The notes beneath the pieces are model-generated. The model was given only the letters and a program-made list of their open reading frames with translations. It was not told where the DNA came from and ran no database searches. A program made the translations under genes and the position numbers. Below, in pieces: positions 24,117-31,394 of a stretch of 42,746 nucleotides of DNA (its first letter is position 1; each line of letters opens with the position of its first letter). The DNA is taken from assembly GCF_001896135.2 (NCBI RefSeq), contig NZ_MPOH02000020.1:263783-306528 (forward strand), read 5' to 3'. This DNA comes from Streptomyces phaeoluteigriseus (GTDB lineage: Bacteria; Actinomycetota; Actinomycetes; Streptomycetales; Streptomycetaceae).

Positions 24117-25055
24117 ATGCAGCCACGGAACATGTCCATGAGCGGAGTCGTCGACCTCGCCGCGGTGAAGGCGGCCCAGGAGGCCAAGGCGAAGGCGGAG
24201 CAGGCTCGGGCCGAAGCCGCCCGGCAGGGCGGGACGGGGGCCGTGTCGCCCGCGGACCTCGTCATCGACGTCGATGAGGCCGGGTTCGAGCGGGACGTCC
24301 TCCAGCGGTCCGCCGAGGTGCCGGTCGTCATCGACTTCTGGGCCGAGTGGTGCCAGCCCTGCAAGCAGCTCAGCCCGGTGCTGGAGCGGCTCGCCGTCGA
24401 GTACGACGGGCGGTTCCTGCTCGCCAAGATCGATGTCGACGCCAATCAGATGCTGATGCAGCAGTTCGGGGTGCAGGGCATCCCGGCCGTCTTCGCGGTC
24501 GTCGCCGGCCAGGCGCTGCCGCTCTTCCAGGGGGCCGCCGGCGAGGCGCAGATCCGGCAGACCCTGGACCAGTTGGTGCAGGTCGCCGAGCAGCGCTTCG
24601 GCCTGACCGGCCTCACCGTCGATTCCGAGGCCGGCCCCGGCGAGCGTGCCGAGGCCGTCGCCGAGCCGCCGGCCGGCCCCTACGACGCCCTGCTGGAGGC
24701 CGCCGTACAGGCGCTGGACGCGGGTGACTTCGGCGGCGCGGTGCGTGCCTACCAGAACGTGCTGGTCGACGACCCGGGCAACACCGAGGCCAAACTCGGC
24801 CTGGCGCAGGCCGAGTTGCTGCACCGGGTGCAGGGTATGGACCCGCAGCGGGTGCGTGGGGAGGCCGCCGAGAAGCCGGGTGACGCGCAGGCGCAGATCG
24901 CCGCCGCCGACCTCGATCTGGTGGGCGGGCATGTCGAGGACGCCTTCGGGCGGCTCATCGACACCGTGGCCCGTACGGCCGGTGACGAGCGGGACGCGGC
25001 GCGGCTGCGGCTGGTCGAACTGTTCGAGGTGGTCGGCCCGACGACCCGCGGGTGA
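24117..25055 (+). CDS. Thioredoxin-TPR fusion protein (CnoX/YbbN-like)
   Basis: This is a 312-residue cytosolic protein. Residues 1-45 are an Ala/Lys/Gln-rich leader. A thioredoxin domain (about 48-155) has VIDFWAEWCQPCKQLSP with Cys79 and Cys82 and a conserved GIPAVF cis-Pro loop. The C-terminal part (about 185-312) is helical with TPR-like repeats (YDALLEAAVQALDAGDFGGA, IAAADLDLVGGHVEDAF). This layout is that of YbbN/CnoX, a chaperone with thioredoxin fold. CnoX in some bacteria has lost the redox CXXC; here the CXXC is intact, so redox activity is possible. Divergent from a TetR gene. Confidence 0.9.
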   Translation: MQPRNMSMSGVVDLAAVKAAQEAKAKAEQARAEAARQGGTGAVSPADLVIDVDEAGFERDVLQRSAEVPVVIDFWAEWCQPCKQLSPVLERLAVEYDGRFLLAKIDVDANQMLMQQFGVQGIPAVFAVVAGQALPLFQGAAGEAQIRQTLDQLVQVAEQRFGLTGLTVDSEAGPGERAEAVAEPPAGPYDALLEAAVQALDAGDFGGAVRAYQNVLVDDPGNTEAKLGLAQAELLHRVQGMDPQRVRGEAAEKPGDAQAQIAAADLDLVGGHVEDAFGRLIDTVARTAGDERDAARLRLVELFEVVGPTTRG

Positions 25056-25186
25056 CCGCGGCGCGCAGGGCTCTGGCGCGCGCCCTCTTCTAGCCTGGCG
25101 GGGGCCCGGTTCTGACCAGTCGCTAAACGTCGGAGCCGGTGGTGCCCGCGTGAAAGTTCCGCCCACACGGTTCCCCAGCGCCGCGC

Positions 25187-25205
25187 TTTGCCAAAACTTG
25201 GCAAA
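25187..25205. promoter_or_regulatory. Palindrome TTTGCCAA-AAC-TTGGCAAA
   Basis: TTTGCCAA (25187-25194) and TTGGCAAA (25198-25205) are exact reverse complements, 130 bases after the thioredoxin-TPR stop and about 530 bases before the DUF6230 gene. The AT-rich arms stand out from the surroundings. It could be an operator or a processing/termination hairpin. Confidence 0.45.
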
Positions 25206-25216
25206 CGCGGCCGCTG

Positions 25217-25229
25217 TTACTGGCAGTAA
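25217..25229. promoter_or_regulatory. Palindrome TTACTG-G-CAGTAA
   Basis: This is a perfect 6-1-6 palindrome. The same half-site TTACT/AGTAA recurs at 25345-25360 with one more spacer base. It lies in the long leader upstream of the DUF6230 cassette. Confidence 0.5.
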
Positions 25230-25344
25230 GTCAGGGCCGTGATTCTGTCGGATTCTGTCCAGCGATCAATAGTTTTGTCCTGGGCATGGTTGCCACCGAG
25301 CGTCGCCGGTCGAGACCTGCGGGTCGTTGTTCGGTTATCCGGCC

Positions 25345-25360
25345 GTTACTAGCCAGTAAC
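25345..25360. promoter_or_regulatory. Palindrome GTTACT-AGCC-AGTAAC
   Basis: Six-base arms are exact reverse complements around AGCC. The half-site matches that of 25217-25229, so both are likely bound by the same regulator. It is about 380 bases before the DUF6230 start. Confidence 0.5.
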
Positions 25361-25471
25361 GAACCCCCTTGTGCGGGCGGCGAGAATGCACCACGATCGG
25401 CCACGCTCGGTCCGTTGCCCGTACCCCGACAGCCGGTTGGGTCGACGGGTTCTCCTGGGTCCCCACCGAGC

Positions 25472-25527
25472 AGAGCCGCCGGCAGTGGCGGCGGCTCTTG
25501 GGCAGGGGGGTCTTCGCCGAGGCGAAG
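25472..25527. other. Two adjacent hairpins in the long DUF6230 leader
   Basis: AGAGCCGCC (25472-25480) pairs with GGCGGCTCT (25490-25498). CTTCGCC (25512-25518) pairs with GGCGAAG (25521-25527). The wider stretch 25056-25738 (683 bases) holds no convincing gene: frames through it are short and lack family resemblance. It holds these hairpins, the three palindromes listed separately and a direct repeat GATTCTGTC near 25241-25258. Confidence 0.4.
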
Positions 25528-25738
25528 CCTGTCCAGCAAGGTTGTGCGTGATGCGTGTCAGGCGCGACCAGTGGTTGTCGCTCGGGGGTGATCGCCGGTG
25601 ATCCGGGCGCGGTTCGCGCCTCCGGGTACAGGCGCTCCCCTTCCCGAGGACGTAGCACTTCTCCCATCCCTGCCCGGCTGAGCCGCCGTTCCGGGGGCTA
25701 GTCAGGGCCAGGAGATGTACGTCCGAGAAGGAGGAAAT

Positions 25739-26371
25739 ATGGAGTCCCAGGTGCGTGGCGGGACCAGATGGAAGCGGTTCGCTGTGGTCATGGTGCCCAG
25801 CGTCGCCGCCACGGCGTGTATAGGTGTCGCCCTCGCGCAGGGTGCCCTCGCAGCGTCGTTCAGCGTTTCGGGTCAGTCGTTCAAGGTCACCGCGGACAAG
25901 CTCGTCGGTACGGGCTTCTCGCAGTACGGCGCGATCGACTCGGGCTACACCCTCGACGGCAAGAAGACGGCTCACCCCGTCGCCGTCTCCGGGTTCAAGA
26001 GCGCGTCGATCACGAACATGTGCCAGTCCGTGGTCACGCCGAACATCCCGCTGATCGGTTCGGTCAGCCTCACGCTGAAGGCCGGCGGTGGAGGCACCCC
26101 GGTCGAGGCCGAGAACCTCTTCATCGACGTCGAGGACCTCGCGGCCGACGCGACGTTCAAGAACATCGACATCGGTGTGGCCGCCAAGGACCTGAAGAAG
26201 GGTCCGGGCATCAAGAGCGGCGACACCGCGAACCCGTTCGGGTTCGCCCAGGAGGCCGAGTCGGCCGTCCTGACCGACGTGAAGCAGACGGCGTGGGCCA
26301 CCACCGCCGGAACCTTCAAGCTCAGCGGCCTGAAGATGTCGCTGTCGACGGGTGTCAAGGAGTGCTACTAA
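25739..26371 (+). CDS. DUF6230 family exported protein
   Basis: This is a 210-residue protein. A basic N-terminus and hydrophobic segment (VVMVPSVAATACIGVALAQG, residues about 16-35) are followed by a beta-rich domain with FSVSGQSFKVTADKLVGTGF, TNMCQSVVTPNIPLIGSVSL, the segment NLFIDVEDLAADATFKNIDI and a C-terminal Cys (KECY). The start is ATG 25739, five bases after GGAGG; an in-frame ATG at 25715 lacks such a signal. Relatives have been called cholesterol esterase in older annotation, but no GxSxG lipase motif is present here, so I do not assign that activity. It heads a three-gene cassette. Confidence 0.85.
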   Translation: MESQVRGGTRWKRFAVVMVPSVAATACIGVALAQGALAASFSVSGQSFKVTADKLVGTGFSQYGAIDSGYTLDGKKTAHPVAVSGFKSASITNMCQSVVTPNIPLIGSVSLTLKAGGGGTPVEAENLFIDVEDLAADATFKNIDIGVAAKDLKKGPGIKSGDTANPFGFAQEAESAVLTDVKQTAWATTAGTFKLSGLKMSLSTGVKECY

Positions 26372-26380
26372 GCACTCTCT

Positions 26381-26415
26381 GACGGGCGGGGGAGCCGGTG
26401 GCACCCCCGCCCGTC
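26381..26415. terminator. Hairpin between DUF6230 and DUF6114 genes
   Basis: GACGGGCGGGGG (26381-26392) and CCCCCGCCCGTC (26404-26415) form a perfect 12-bp stem with an 11-base loop, ten bases after the DUF6230 stop. It could end most transcripts after the first gene or protect its 3' end, giving much more of the first product than of the next two. Confidence 0.6.
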
Positions 26416-26517
26416 CAGTCTCACCCGTCCGGACCGGAGCGCCCCTGCAGCCGTGAGCGCCGGTCCCCACCCGCAGCACAACCACCACAGCAACGCCGCA
26501 CCAGGGAGCTGTTTTCC

Positions 26518-27132
26518 ATGAGCGCCGAGACCCCTGTCGCCCCCGGCCAGTTCGATCTCCGGAGGCAGCAGTTCCGCGCCTGGCGGGGCACGAGGCCGTT
26601 CTGGGCCGGTCTGTTCATTCTGATCAGCGGGTTCCCCATCGCCTACTTCCCGTACGCGAACCTCCAGATCGGCCATCTGACGCTGGCGATGGCGACCACC
26701 GCCGGCGCCGGCTCGCTGATCATCGGCGTACTGCTCGCGGTGCTGGGCGTCAGCCTGTGGTTCCAGAAGCACGTACGGGTCTTCGCGGGCGTCGCGGCGA
26801 TCCTGCTGGGACTGGTCTCCATCCCGGTGTCCAACCTCGGCGGCTTCCTCATCGGCTTCCTCTTCGCCCTGATCGGCGGAGCGATGGCCGTCTCCTGGGC
26901 GCCGGGAGCACCGCCGGAGGAGCAGGCGCCGGGGAAGGGTCCGGACACGGGCACGACGCCCGCCGCGGCCTTCCCGGAGGACCAGGGGCCCGCCCCGGCG
27001 GACGGACCCGCCGTGAACCCGTACAGCACGGGTCCGGCCTTCACCAAGGACGCCGACGGCTCGGACGAGCCGAACCAACTGTCAGGAACGAGCCCGGCCA
27101 ACGGGGCGAACGGGAGGCACAGTGCCGGCTGA
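26518..27132 (+). CDS. DUF6114 family membrane protein
   Basis: This is a 204-residue integral membrane protein. A short cytoplasmic start (FDLRRQQFRAWRGTRPFW) is followed by four hydrophobic segments: about 29-48, 58-82, 88-106 and 108-126. A long hydrophilic Pro/Gly/Asp-rich tail of about 75 residues follows. The start is ATG 26518 after GGGAG; the frame extends upstream without signals. Its last bases overlap the start of the next gene (27122), so the two are translationally coupled. Function is unknown. Confidence 0.85.
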   Translation: MSAETPVAPGQFDLRRQQFRAWRGTRPFWAGLFILISGFPIAYFPYANLQIGHLTLAMATTAGAGSLIIGVLLAVLGVSLWFQKHVRVFAGVAAILLGLVSIPVSNLGGFLIGFLFALIGGAMAVSWAPGAPPEEQAPGKGPDTGTTPAAAFPEDQGPAPADGPAVNPYSTGPAFTKDADGSDEPNQLSGTSPANGANGRHSAG

Positions 27133-28531
27133 CGAGGTGACCACCGGGAGCGGTGTGGACGCTGCCCGCGTGAGAACCGGGCCGCGCCACGCGGCACCCA
27201 AGAAGCCGCTGTTCACCAGGTTCCACATGCCGGCCGGCAAGGCGATAGCCCTGGCGGCCATGCCGACGGCGGTCCTCATGGGCATGGGGTTCACACCGAC
27301 CCTCGCCAACGCCGAGGACCAGCCGACGTCCAAGAGCCTCACCATCGACGAGTACAAGGACTGCGTGGCGGCCCTGGAGGACTCCGAGGGGACCGACGCC
27401 TCCGCGTCGCCCTCGCCGTCCGCCTCGGCGAGCGCGAGCGAGTCCGCGGACGACACGAAGGACGAAGCGGAGGACGACGCGAAGGACGACGCCGGCTCCG
27501 GTCCCAAGGACGAGCCGACGGGCGGCACTTCGGACTCCTCCGGCGGCACGGGCGGTTCGGGTGACTCCACGTCGCCGGATTCAGGTTCCGGCGAAGCGGA
27601 CGAGCCCGCCCCCGCGGCGTCCTCGGCGGCGTCCGAACCGCAGGACTCGCAGACCTCGGGCGACACCGGGGCGGCCGGTCCGTCGCCGTCCGAGACCGAC
27701 AAGAACCTGCTGGAGACGATCGGCGACACGATCACCGATCTGTTCGACGGCAAGGACACCGAAGGCACGGACACCGCGAGCCCGGCCCCGTCGGCCTCGG
27801 AGTCCGCCTCGACGGGCACCGGCGCCGACAAGCCGACGGACACGGGCTCCGGCCCGGCGGACTCCGGCAAGGACTCCGGTACCGCCAAGGACACGTCCGA
27901 CGCCCTCACCGACGCCGCGAAGGACGCCGCCGACAAGGCGGACGACACGGCGAAGGCCACCGAGGACAAGGCGGACGAGGCGGAGGAAGCGGCCGAGGAC
28001 GCCGCCGACGCGACCGCCTCGCCGAGTCCGTCCGAGAGCGCCACGACCGATGTGGACGACTGCCCGGTCGCCACCGAGGACGAGAGCGGCATCGACAACA
28101 GGACGCCGCTGCCGGACGATCCGTGGTACCTCGACGCCAGTTCGCTGCTCCTCAAGGGCGCCGACTACCAGGGCATCGTCGAGGTGAAGACGGCCAACGG
28201 GACCAAGAAGAAGGTCCTGAAGTACGTCATCTCCGAGGGGACCGACATCGGCGACCTGCACCAGAGGGTCAACGACAAGCAGGCCGGCGTGACCCATCAC
28301 GTCCAGGCCGGCCCGGGCACGACGTCGACCATCCGCAACGGCGACACGATCATGTACACCGAGAGCATCTCGGGGAACCTGTTCGGTCTGATCCCGGTGA
28401 CGTTCGACCCGGAGAACCCGCCTCCGCTGAACATCCCGCTGATCTACTTCACCAAGGTGAAGGTCGTCCAGGCCGGCCAGTTCGGCGGCGACCTCCACAT
28501 ACCGGGGATGCACCTCTTCAACACCAAGTAG
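27122..28531 (+). CDS. Exported protein with a long acidic low-complexity region
   Basis: This is a 469-residue protein. The start is GTG 27122 with GGGAGG four bases upstream, inside the end of the DUF6114 gene. Residues 1-36 are basic, followed by a hydrophobic export segment (AIALAAMPTAVLMGMGF, about 41-58) with a cleavable ANAED. After a short segment with one Cys (YKDCVAALED) comes a region of about 225 residues (roughly 90-315) made of Asp, Glu, Ser, Ala, Thr, Gly, Pro and Lys. Then a folded C-terminal domain of about 155 residues: CPVATEDE, WYLDASSLLLKGADYQGIVE, TIRNGDTIMYTESISGNLFG, PLNIPLIYFTKVKVVQ and an end LHIPGMHLFNTK. The acidic region resembles a wall-spanning spacer. No known catalytic motif. 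Confidence 0.85.
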   Translation: MPADEVTTGSGVDAARVRTGPRHAAPKKPLFTRFHMPAGKAIALAAMPTAVLMGMGFTPTLANAEDQPTSKSLTIDEYKDCVAALEDSEGTDASASPSPSASASASESADDTKDEAEDDAKDDAGSGPKDEPTGGTSDSSGGTGGSGDSTSPDSGSGEADEPAPAASSAASEPQDSQTSGDTGAAGPSPSETDKNLLETIGDTITDLFDGKDTEGTDTASPAPSASESASTGTGADKPTDTGSGPADSGKDSGTAKDTSDALTDAAKDAADKADDTAKATEDKADEAEEAAEDAADATASPSPSESATTDVDDCPVATEDESGIDNRTPLPDDPWYLDASSLLLKGADYQGIVEVKTANGTKKKVLKYVISEGTDIGDLHQRVNDKQAGVTHHVQAGPGTTSTIRNGDTIMYTESISGNLFGLIPVTFDPENPPPLNIPLIYFTKVKVVQAGQFGGDLHIPGMHLFNTK

Positions 28532-28570
28532 GCATCCCCCGCAGTCCCTTCCGGGAGCCGCACGAAGGCC

Positions 28571-28602
28571 TGAGGGCGCCCCCTTCGCAGGGGGCGCCCT
28601 CA
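28571..28602. terminator. Strong bidirectional terminator between the cassette and pyk
   Basis: TGAGGGCGCCCCCT (28571-28584) and AGGGGGCGCCCTCA (28589-28602) form a perfect 14-bp stem with the loop TCGC. It lies 40 bases after the acidic-protein stop and 40 bases from the pyk stop, so it can serve both convergent transcripts. Confidence 0.8.
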
Positions 28603-28641
28603 GCGCCGTACAGCGGTCCGCTCCCGCGGGTCAGCGGCCGG

Positions 28642-30072
28642 TCAGCCGCGGCCGTCCTCGCCCAGGTGGTGGACGCGGACCATGTTCGTGGTGCCGGGGA
28701 CGCCGGGGGGCGAGCCGGCGGTGATGACCACGATCTCGCCCGGGTTGAAGCGGTTGAGCTTGATGATCTCCTGGTCCACCAGGTCGACCATCTCGTCGGT
28801 GCTGTTCACGAACGGCACGACGTGCGACTCGACGCCCCAGCTGAGCGCCAGCTGGTTGCGGGTGCCCTCGTCGGTGGTGAAGGCGATGATCGGCTGGGTC
28901 GCGCGGTAGCGCGAGAGACGACGGGCGGTGTCGCCGGACTGGGTGAACGCCACCAGGCCCCGGCCACCGAGGAAGTCGGCGATCTCGCACGCGGCACGGG
29001 CGATCGAACCGCCCTGCGTACGCGGCTTCTTGCCCGGCACGAGCGGCTGGAGGCCCTTGGAGAGAAGCTCCGTCTCGGCCGCGGAGACGATCTTCGACAT
29101 CGTCTTCACGGTCTCGATCGGGTACGCGCCCACGCTCGACTCGGCGGACAGCATGACCGCGTCCGCGCCGTCCAGGATCGCGTTGGCCACGTCGGAGGCC
29201 TCGGCGCGGGTCGGACGGGAGTTGGTGATCATCGACTCCATCATCTGGGTCGCCACGATCACCGGCTTGGCGTTGCGGCGGCACAGCTCGATGAGCCGCT
29301 TCTGCACCATGGGGACCTTCTCGAGCGGGTACTCGACGGCCAGGTCGCCACGGGCGACCATGACACCGTCGAACGCCATCACGACGTCCTCCATGTTCTC
29401 CACCGCCTGCGGCTTCTCCACCTTGGCGATGACGGGGACGCGGCGGCCCTCCTCGTCCATGATGCGGTGGACGTCCTGGACGTCCTTGGCGTCGCGGACG
29501 AAGGACAGCGCGACCAGGTCGGCGCCCATGCGCAGCGCGAACCGCAGGTCGTCGATGTCCTTCTCGCTGAGCGCGGGCACGTTGACGGCCGTGCCGGGCA
29601 GGTTGATGCCCTTGTGGTCGGAGATGACACCGCCCTCGATGACGATCGACTTCACCCGCGGGCCCTCGACGTCCAGGACCTTCAGCTCGACGTTGCCGTC
29701 GTTGATGAGGATCTGGTCGCCGCGCGAGACGTCGCCGGGCAGCCCCTTGTAGGTGGTGCCGCAGATCGTCTTGTCGCCGGGCACGTCGTCGGTGGTGATG
29801 GTGAACTCGTCACCGCGCACCAGCTCGACCGGCCCCTCGGCGAAGGTCTCGAGGCGGATCTTCGGGCCCTGGAGGTCGGCGAGGACACCGATGGCCCGGC
29901 CCGTCTCCTTGGCGGCGGCACGGACCCGGTCGTACCGGCCCTGGTGCTCGGCGTGCGAGCCGTGGCTGAAGTTGAAGCGGGCCACGTTCATGCCGGCTTC
30001 GATCAGCGACACGAGCATTTCGTGGGAGTCGACCGCGGGGCCGAGAGTACAGACGATTTTCGAACGGCGCAT
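28642..30072 (-). CDS. pyk: Pyruvate kinase
   Basis: This is a 476-residue glycolytic enzyme converting phosphoenolpyruvate and ADP to pyruvate and ATP. Family motifs are all present: SKIVCTLGPAVDS at the N-terminus, MNVARFNFSHGSH, DLQGPKIR, the B domain (about 70-170), the catalytic Lys region IAKVEKPQAVEN, MVARGDLAVE and the effector-domain signature VATQMMESMI. The C-terminal domain has TQSGDTARRLSRYR. Length is normal. The start is ATG 30072. A -10-like TAGGAT ends six bases upstream, and a 14-bp palindrome lies just beyond it. S. coelicolor has two pyruvate kinases; from its neighbours this is the one beside ackA-pta. Confidence 0.97.
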   Translation of the reverse strand: MRRSKIVCTLGPAVDSHEMLVSLIEAGMNVARFNFSHGSHAEHQGRYDRVRAAAKETGRAIGVLADLQGPKIRLETFAEGPVELVRGDEFTITTDDVPGDKTICGTTYKGLPGDVSRGDQILINDGNVELKVLDVEGPRVKSIVIEGGVISDHKGINLPGTAVNVPALSEKDIDDLRFALRMGADLVALSFVRDAKDVQDVHRIMDEEGRRVPVIAKVEKPQAVENMEDVVMAFDGVMVARGDLAVEYPLEKVPMVQKRLIELCRRNAKPVIVATQMMESMITNSRPTRAEASDVANAILDGADAVMLSAESSVGAYPIETVKTMSKIVSAAETELLSKGLQPLVPGKKPRTQGGSIARAACEIADFLGGRGLVAFTQSGDTARRLSRYRATQPIIAFTTDEGTRNQLALSWGVESHVVPFVNSTDEMVDLVDQEIIKLNRFNPGEIVVITAGSPPGVPGTTNMVRVHHLGEDGRG

Positions 30073-30099
30073 GGGGCGATCCTATCGGTTTGTTTCGCT

Positions 30100-30113
30100 A
30101 CGGAATATTCCGT
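30100..30113. promoter_or_regulatory. Perfect 14-bp palindrome upstream of pyk
   Basis: ACGGAATATTCCGT is exactly self-complementary, 27 bases before the pyk ATG and about 15 bases upstream of a -10-like TAGGAT (minus strand, 30079-30084). It overlaps where a -35 box would be, so a bound protein could control pyk. Confidence 0.45.
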
Positions 30114-30161
30114 CTGGTGGAAGATACAAATGGGCGGGAACGCGCTCAGTTGCTTTCCTGC

Positions 30162-31394
30162 TCAGTTGCCACGCGGCGGAGCCGCATATCGATTCCCCTC
30201 GACCAGCGCGTAGGTCTGTGTGGCGATCTCCAGTTCCTCGTCCGTGGGGACCACGGCGACCTTCACCCGCGCGCCTGCGGGCGAGATCAGCCGCGGTTCG
30301 TCACTCCGTACGGCGTTCCGTTCGTCGTCCACCGCCAGGCCCAGGGTCTCCAGGCCCGCGACGGCCGCCGCGCGCACCGGCGCCGCGTTCTCGCCGACCC
30401 CGGCGGTGAACGCCACCGCGTCCACCCGGCCGAGCACGGCGTAATAGGCGCCGATGTACTTCTTCAGACGGTGAATGTAGATGTCGAAGGCGAGCTTCGC
30501 CTGTTCGTCGCCCTCGTCGACCCGCCGTCGGATCTCCCGCATGTCGTTGTCACCGCACAGGCCGATCAGCCCGCTCTTCTTGTTGAGAAGAGTGTCGATT
30601 TCGTCGGTGGACATTCCGCCAACACGCGCCAAATGGAAGATGACGGCCGGATCGGTGTCCCCGGAGCGGGTGCCCATGACGAGCCCCTCGAGCGGGGTGA
30701 GACCCATGGAGGTGTCGACGCACTTCCCGCCCCGTACGGCGGAGGCGGACGCCCCGTTGCCGAGGTGCAGCACGATGACGTTCACCTCTTCGGGCGCCCT
30801 GCCCAGCAGCTCGGCGGTCGCCCGGGAGACGTACGCGTGCGAGGTGCCGTGGAAGCCGTAGCGCCGGATGCGGTGCTCGTCGGCGGTCTTCACGTCGATC
30901 GCGTAGCGCGCCGCCGCCTCCGGCATCGTGGTGTGGAAGGCGGTGTCGAAGACGGCGACCTGCGGGAGGTCCGGGCGCAGCGCCCGCGCCGTGCGGATCC
31001 CGGTCAGGTTGGCCGGGTTGTGCAGCGGGGCCACCGGGATCAGCCGCTCGATCTCCGCGAGGACCGCGTCGTCGATCACGGTCGGCTCGGTGAAGTGCTT
31101 GCCGCCGTGCACCACCCGGTGCCCGATCGCCGCCAGCTCCGGGGAGTCCAGGCCCAGTCCGTCCTCGGCGAGTTCCTCGGCGACGGCCTTGAGGGCCGCC
31201 TCGTGGTCGGCGATCGGCCCGCTCCGCTCGCGGGGCTCGCCCGTCGCGAGCGGCGTGTGCCTGAGCCGCGAGGTCTGCTCGCCGATGCGCTCGACGAGGC
31301 CCTGCGCCAGCCGGCTGCTGTCGCTCATGTCGAGCAGCTGGTACTTCACCGACGAGGAGCCGGAGTTGAGGACGAGGACGCGGGTGCCGGTCAC
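30162..31394 (-). CDS. ackA: Acetate kinase
   Basis: This is a 410-residue ATP:acetate phosphotransferase, with phosphotransacetylase making and using acetyl phosphate. It has the ASKHA-fold N-terminal motif VLVLNSGSSSVKYQLLD, the substrate region IGHRVVHGG, catalytic Asp in VAVFDTAFHTTMP, the RYGFHGTSH motif, the phosphate-binding HLGNGASASAV and C-terminal AFTAGVGENAAPVR. The start is GTG 31394, which overlaps the pta stop (GTGA), so the two are translationally coupled. A much longer in-frame reading upstream is the antisense-of-nothing continuation through pta in another frame and is not real. Confidence 0.97.
   Translation of the reverse strand: MTGTRVLVLNSGSSSVKYQLLDMSDSSRLAQGLVERIGEQTSRLRHTPLATGEPRERSGPIADHEAALKAVAEELAEDGLGLDSPELAAIGHRVVHGGKHFTEPTVIDDAVLAEIERLIPVAPLHNPANLTGIRTARALRPDLPQVAVFDTAFHTTMPEAAARYAIDVKTADEHRIRRYGFHGTSHAYVSRATAELLGRAPEEVNVIVLHLGNGASASAVRGGKCVDTSMGLTPLEGLVMGTRSGDTDPAVIFHLARVGGMSTDEIDTLLNKKSGLIGLCGDNDMREIRRRVDEGDEQAKLAFDIYIHRLKKYIGAYYAVLGRVDAVAFTAGVGENAAPVRAAAVAGLETLGLAVDDERNAVRSDEPRLISPAGARVKVAVVPTDEELEIATQTYALVEGNRYAAPPRGN

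Noticed and set aside
25056..25738. A riboswitch in the long leader
   Set aside because: Hairpins are present, but I could not match a known riboswitch consensus by eye. They are listed only as structure.
25739..26371. DUF6230 protein as a cholesterol esterase
   Set aside because: Older labels on relatives suggest this, but no GxSxG nucleophile motif is present, so the activity is not supported by sequence.
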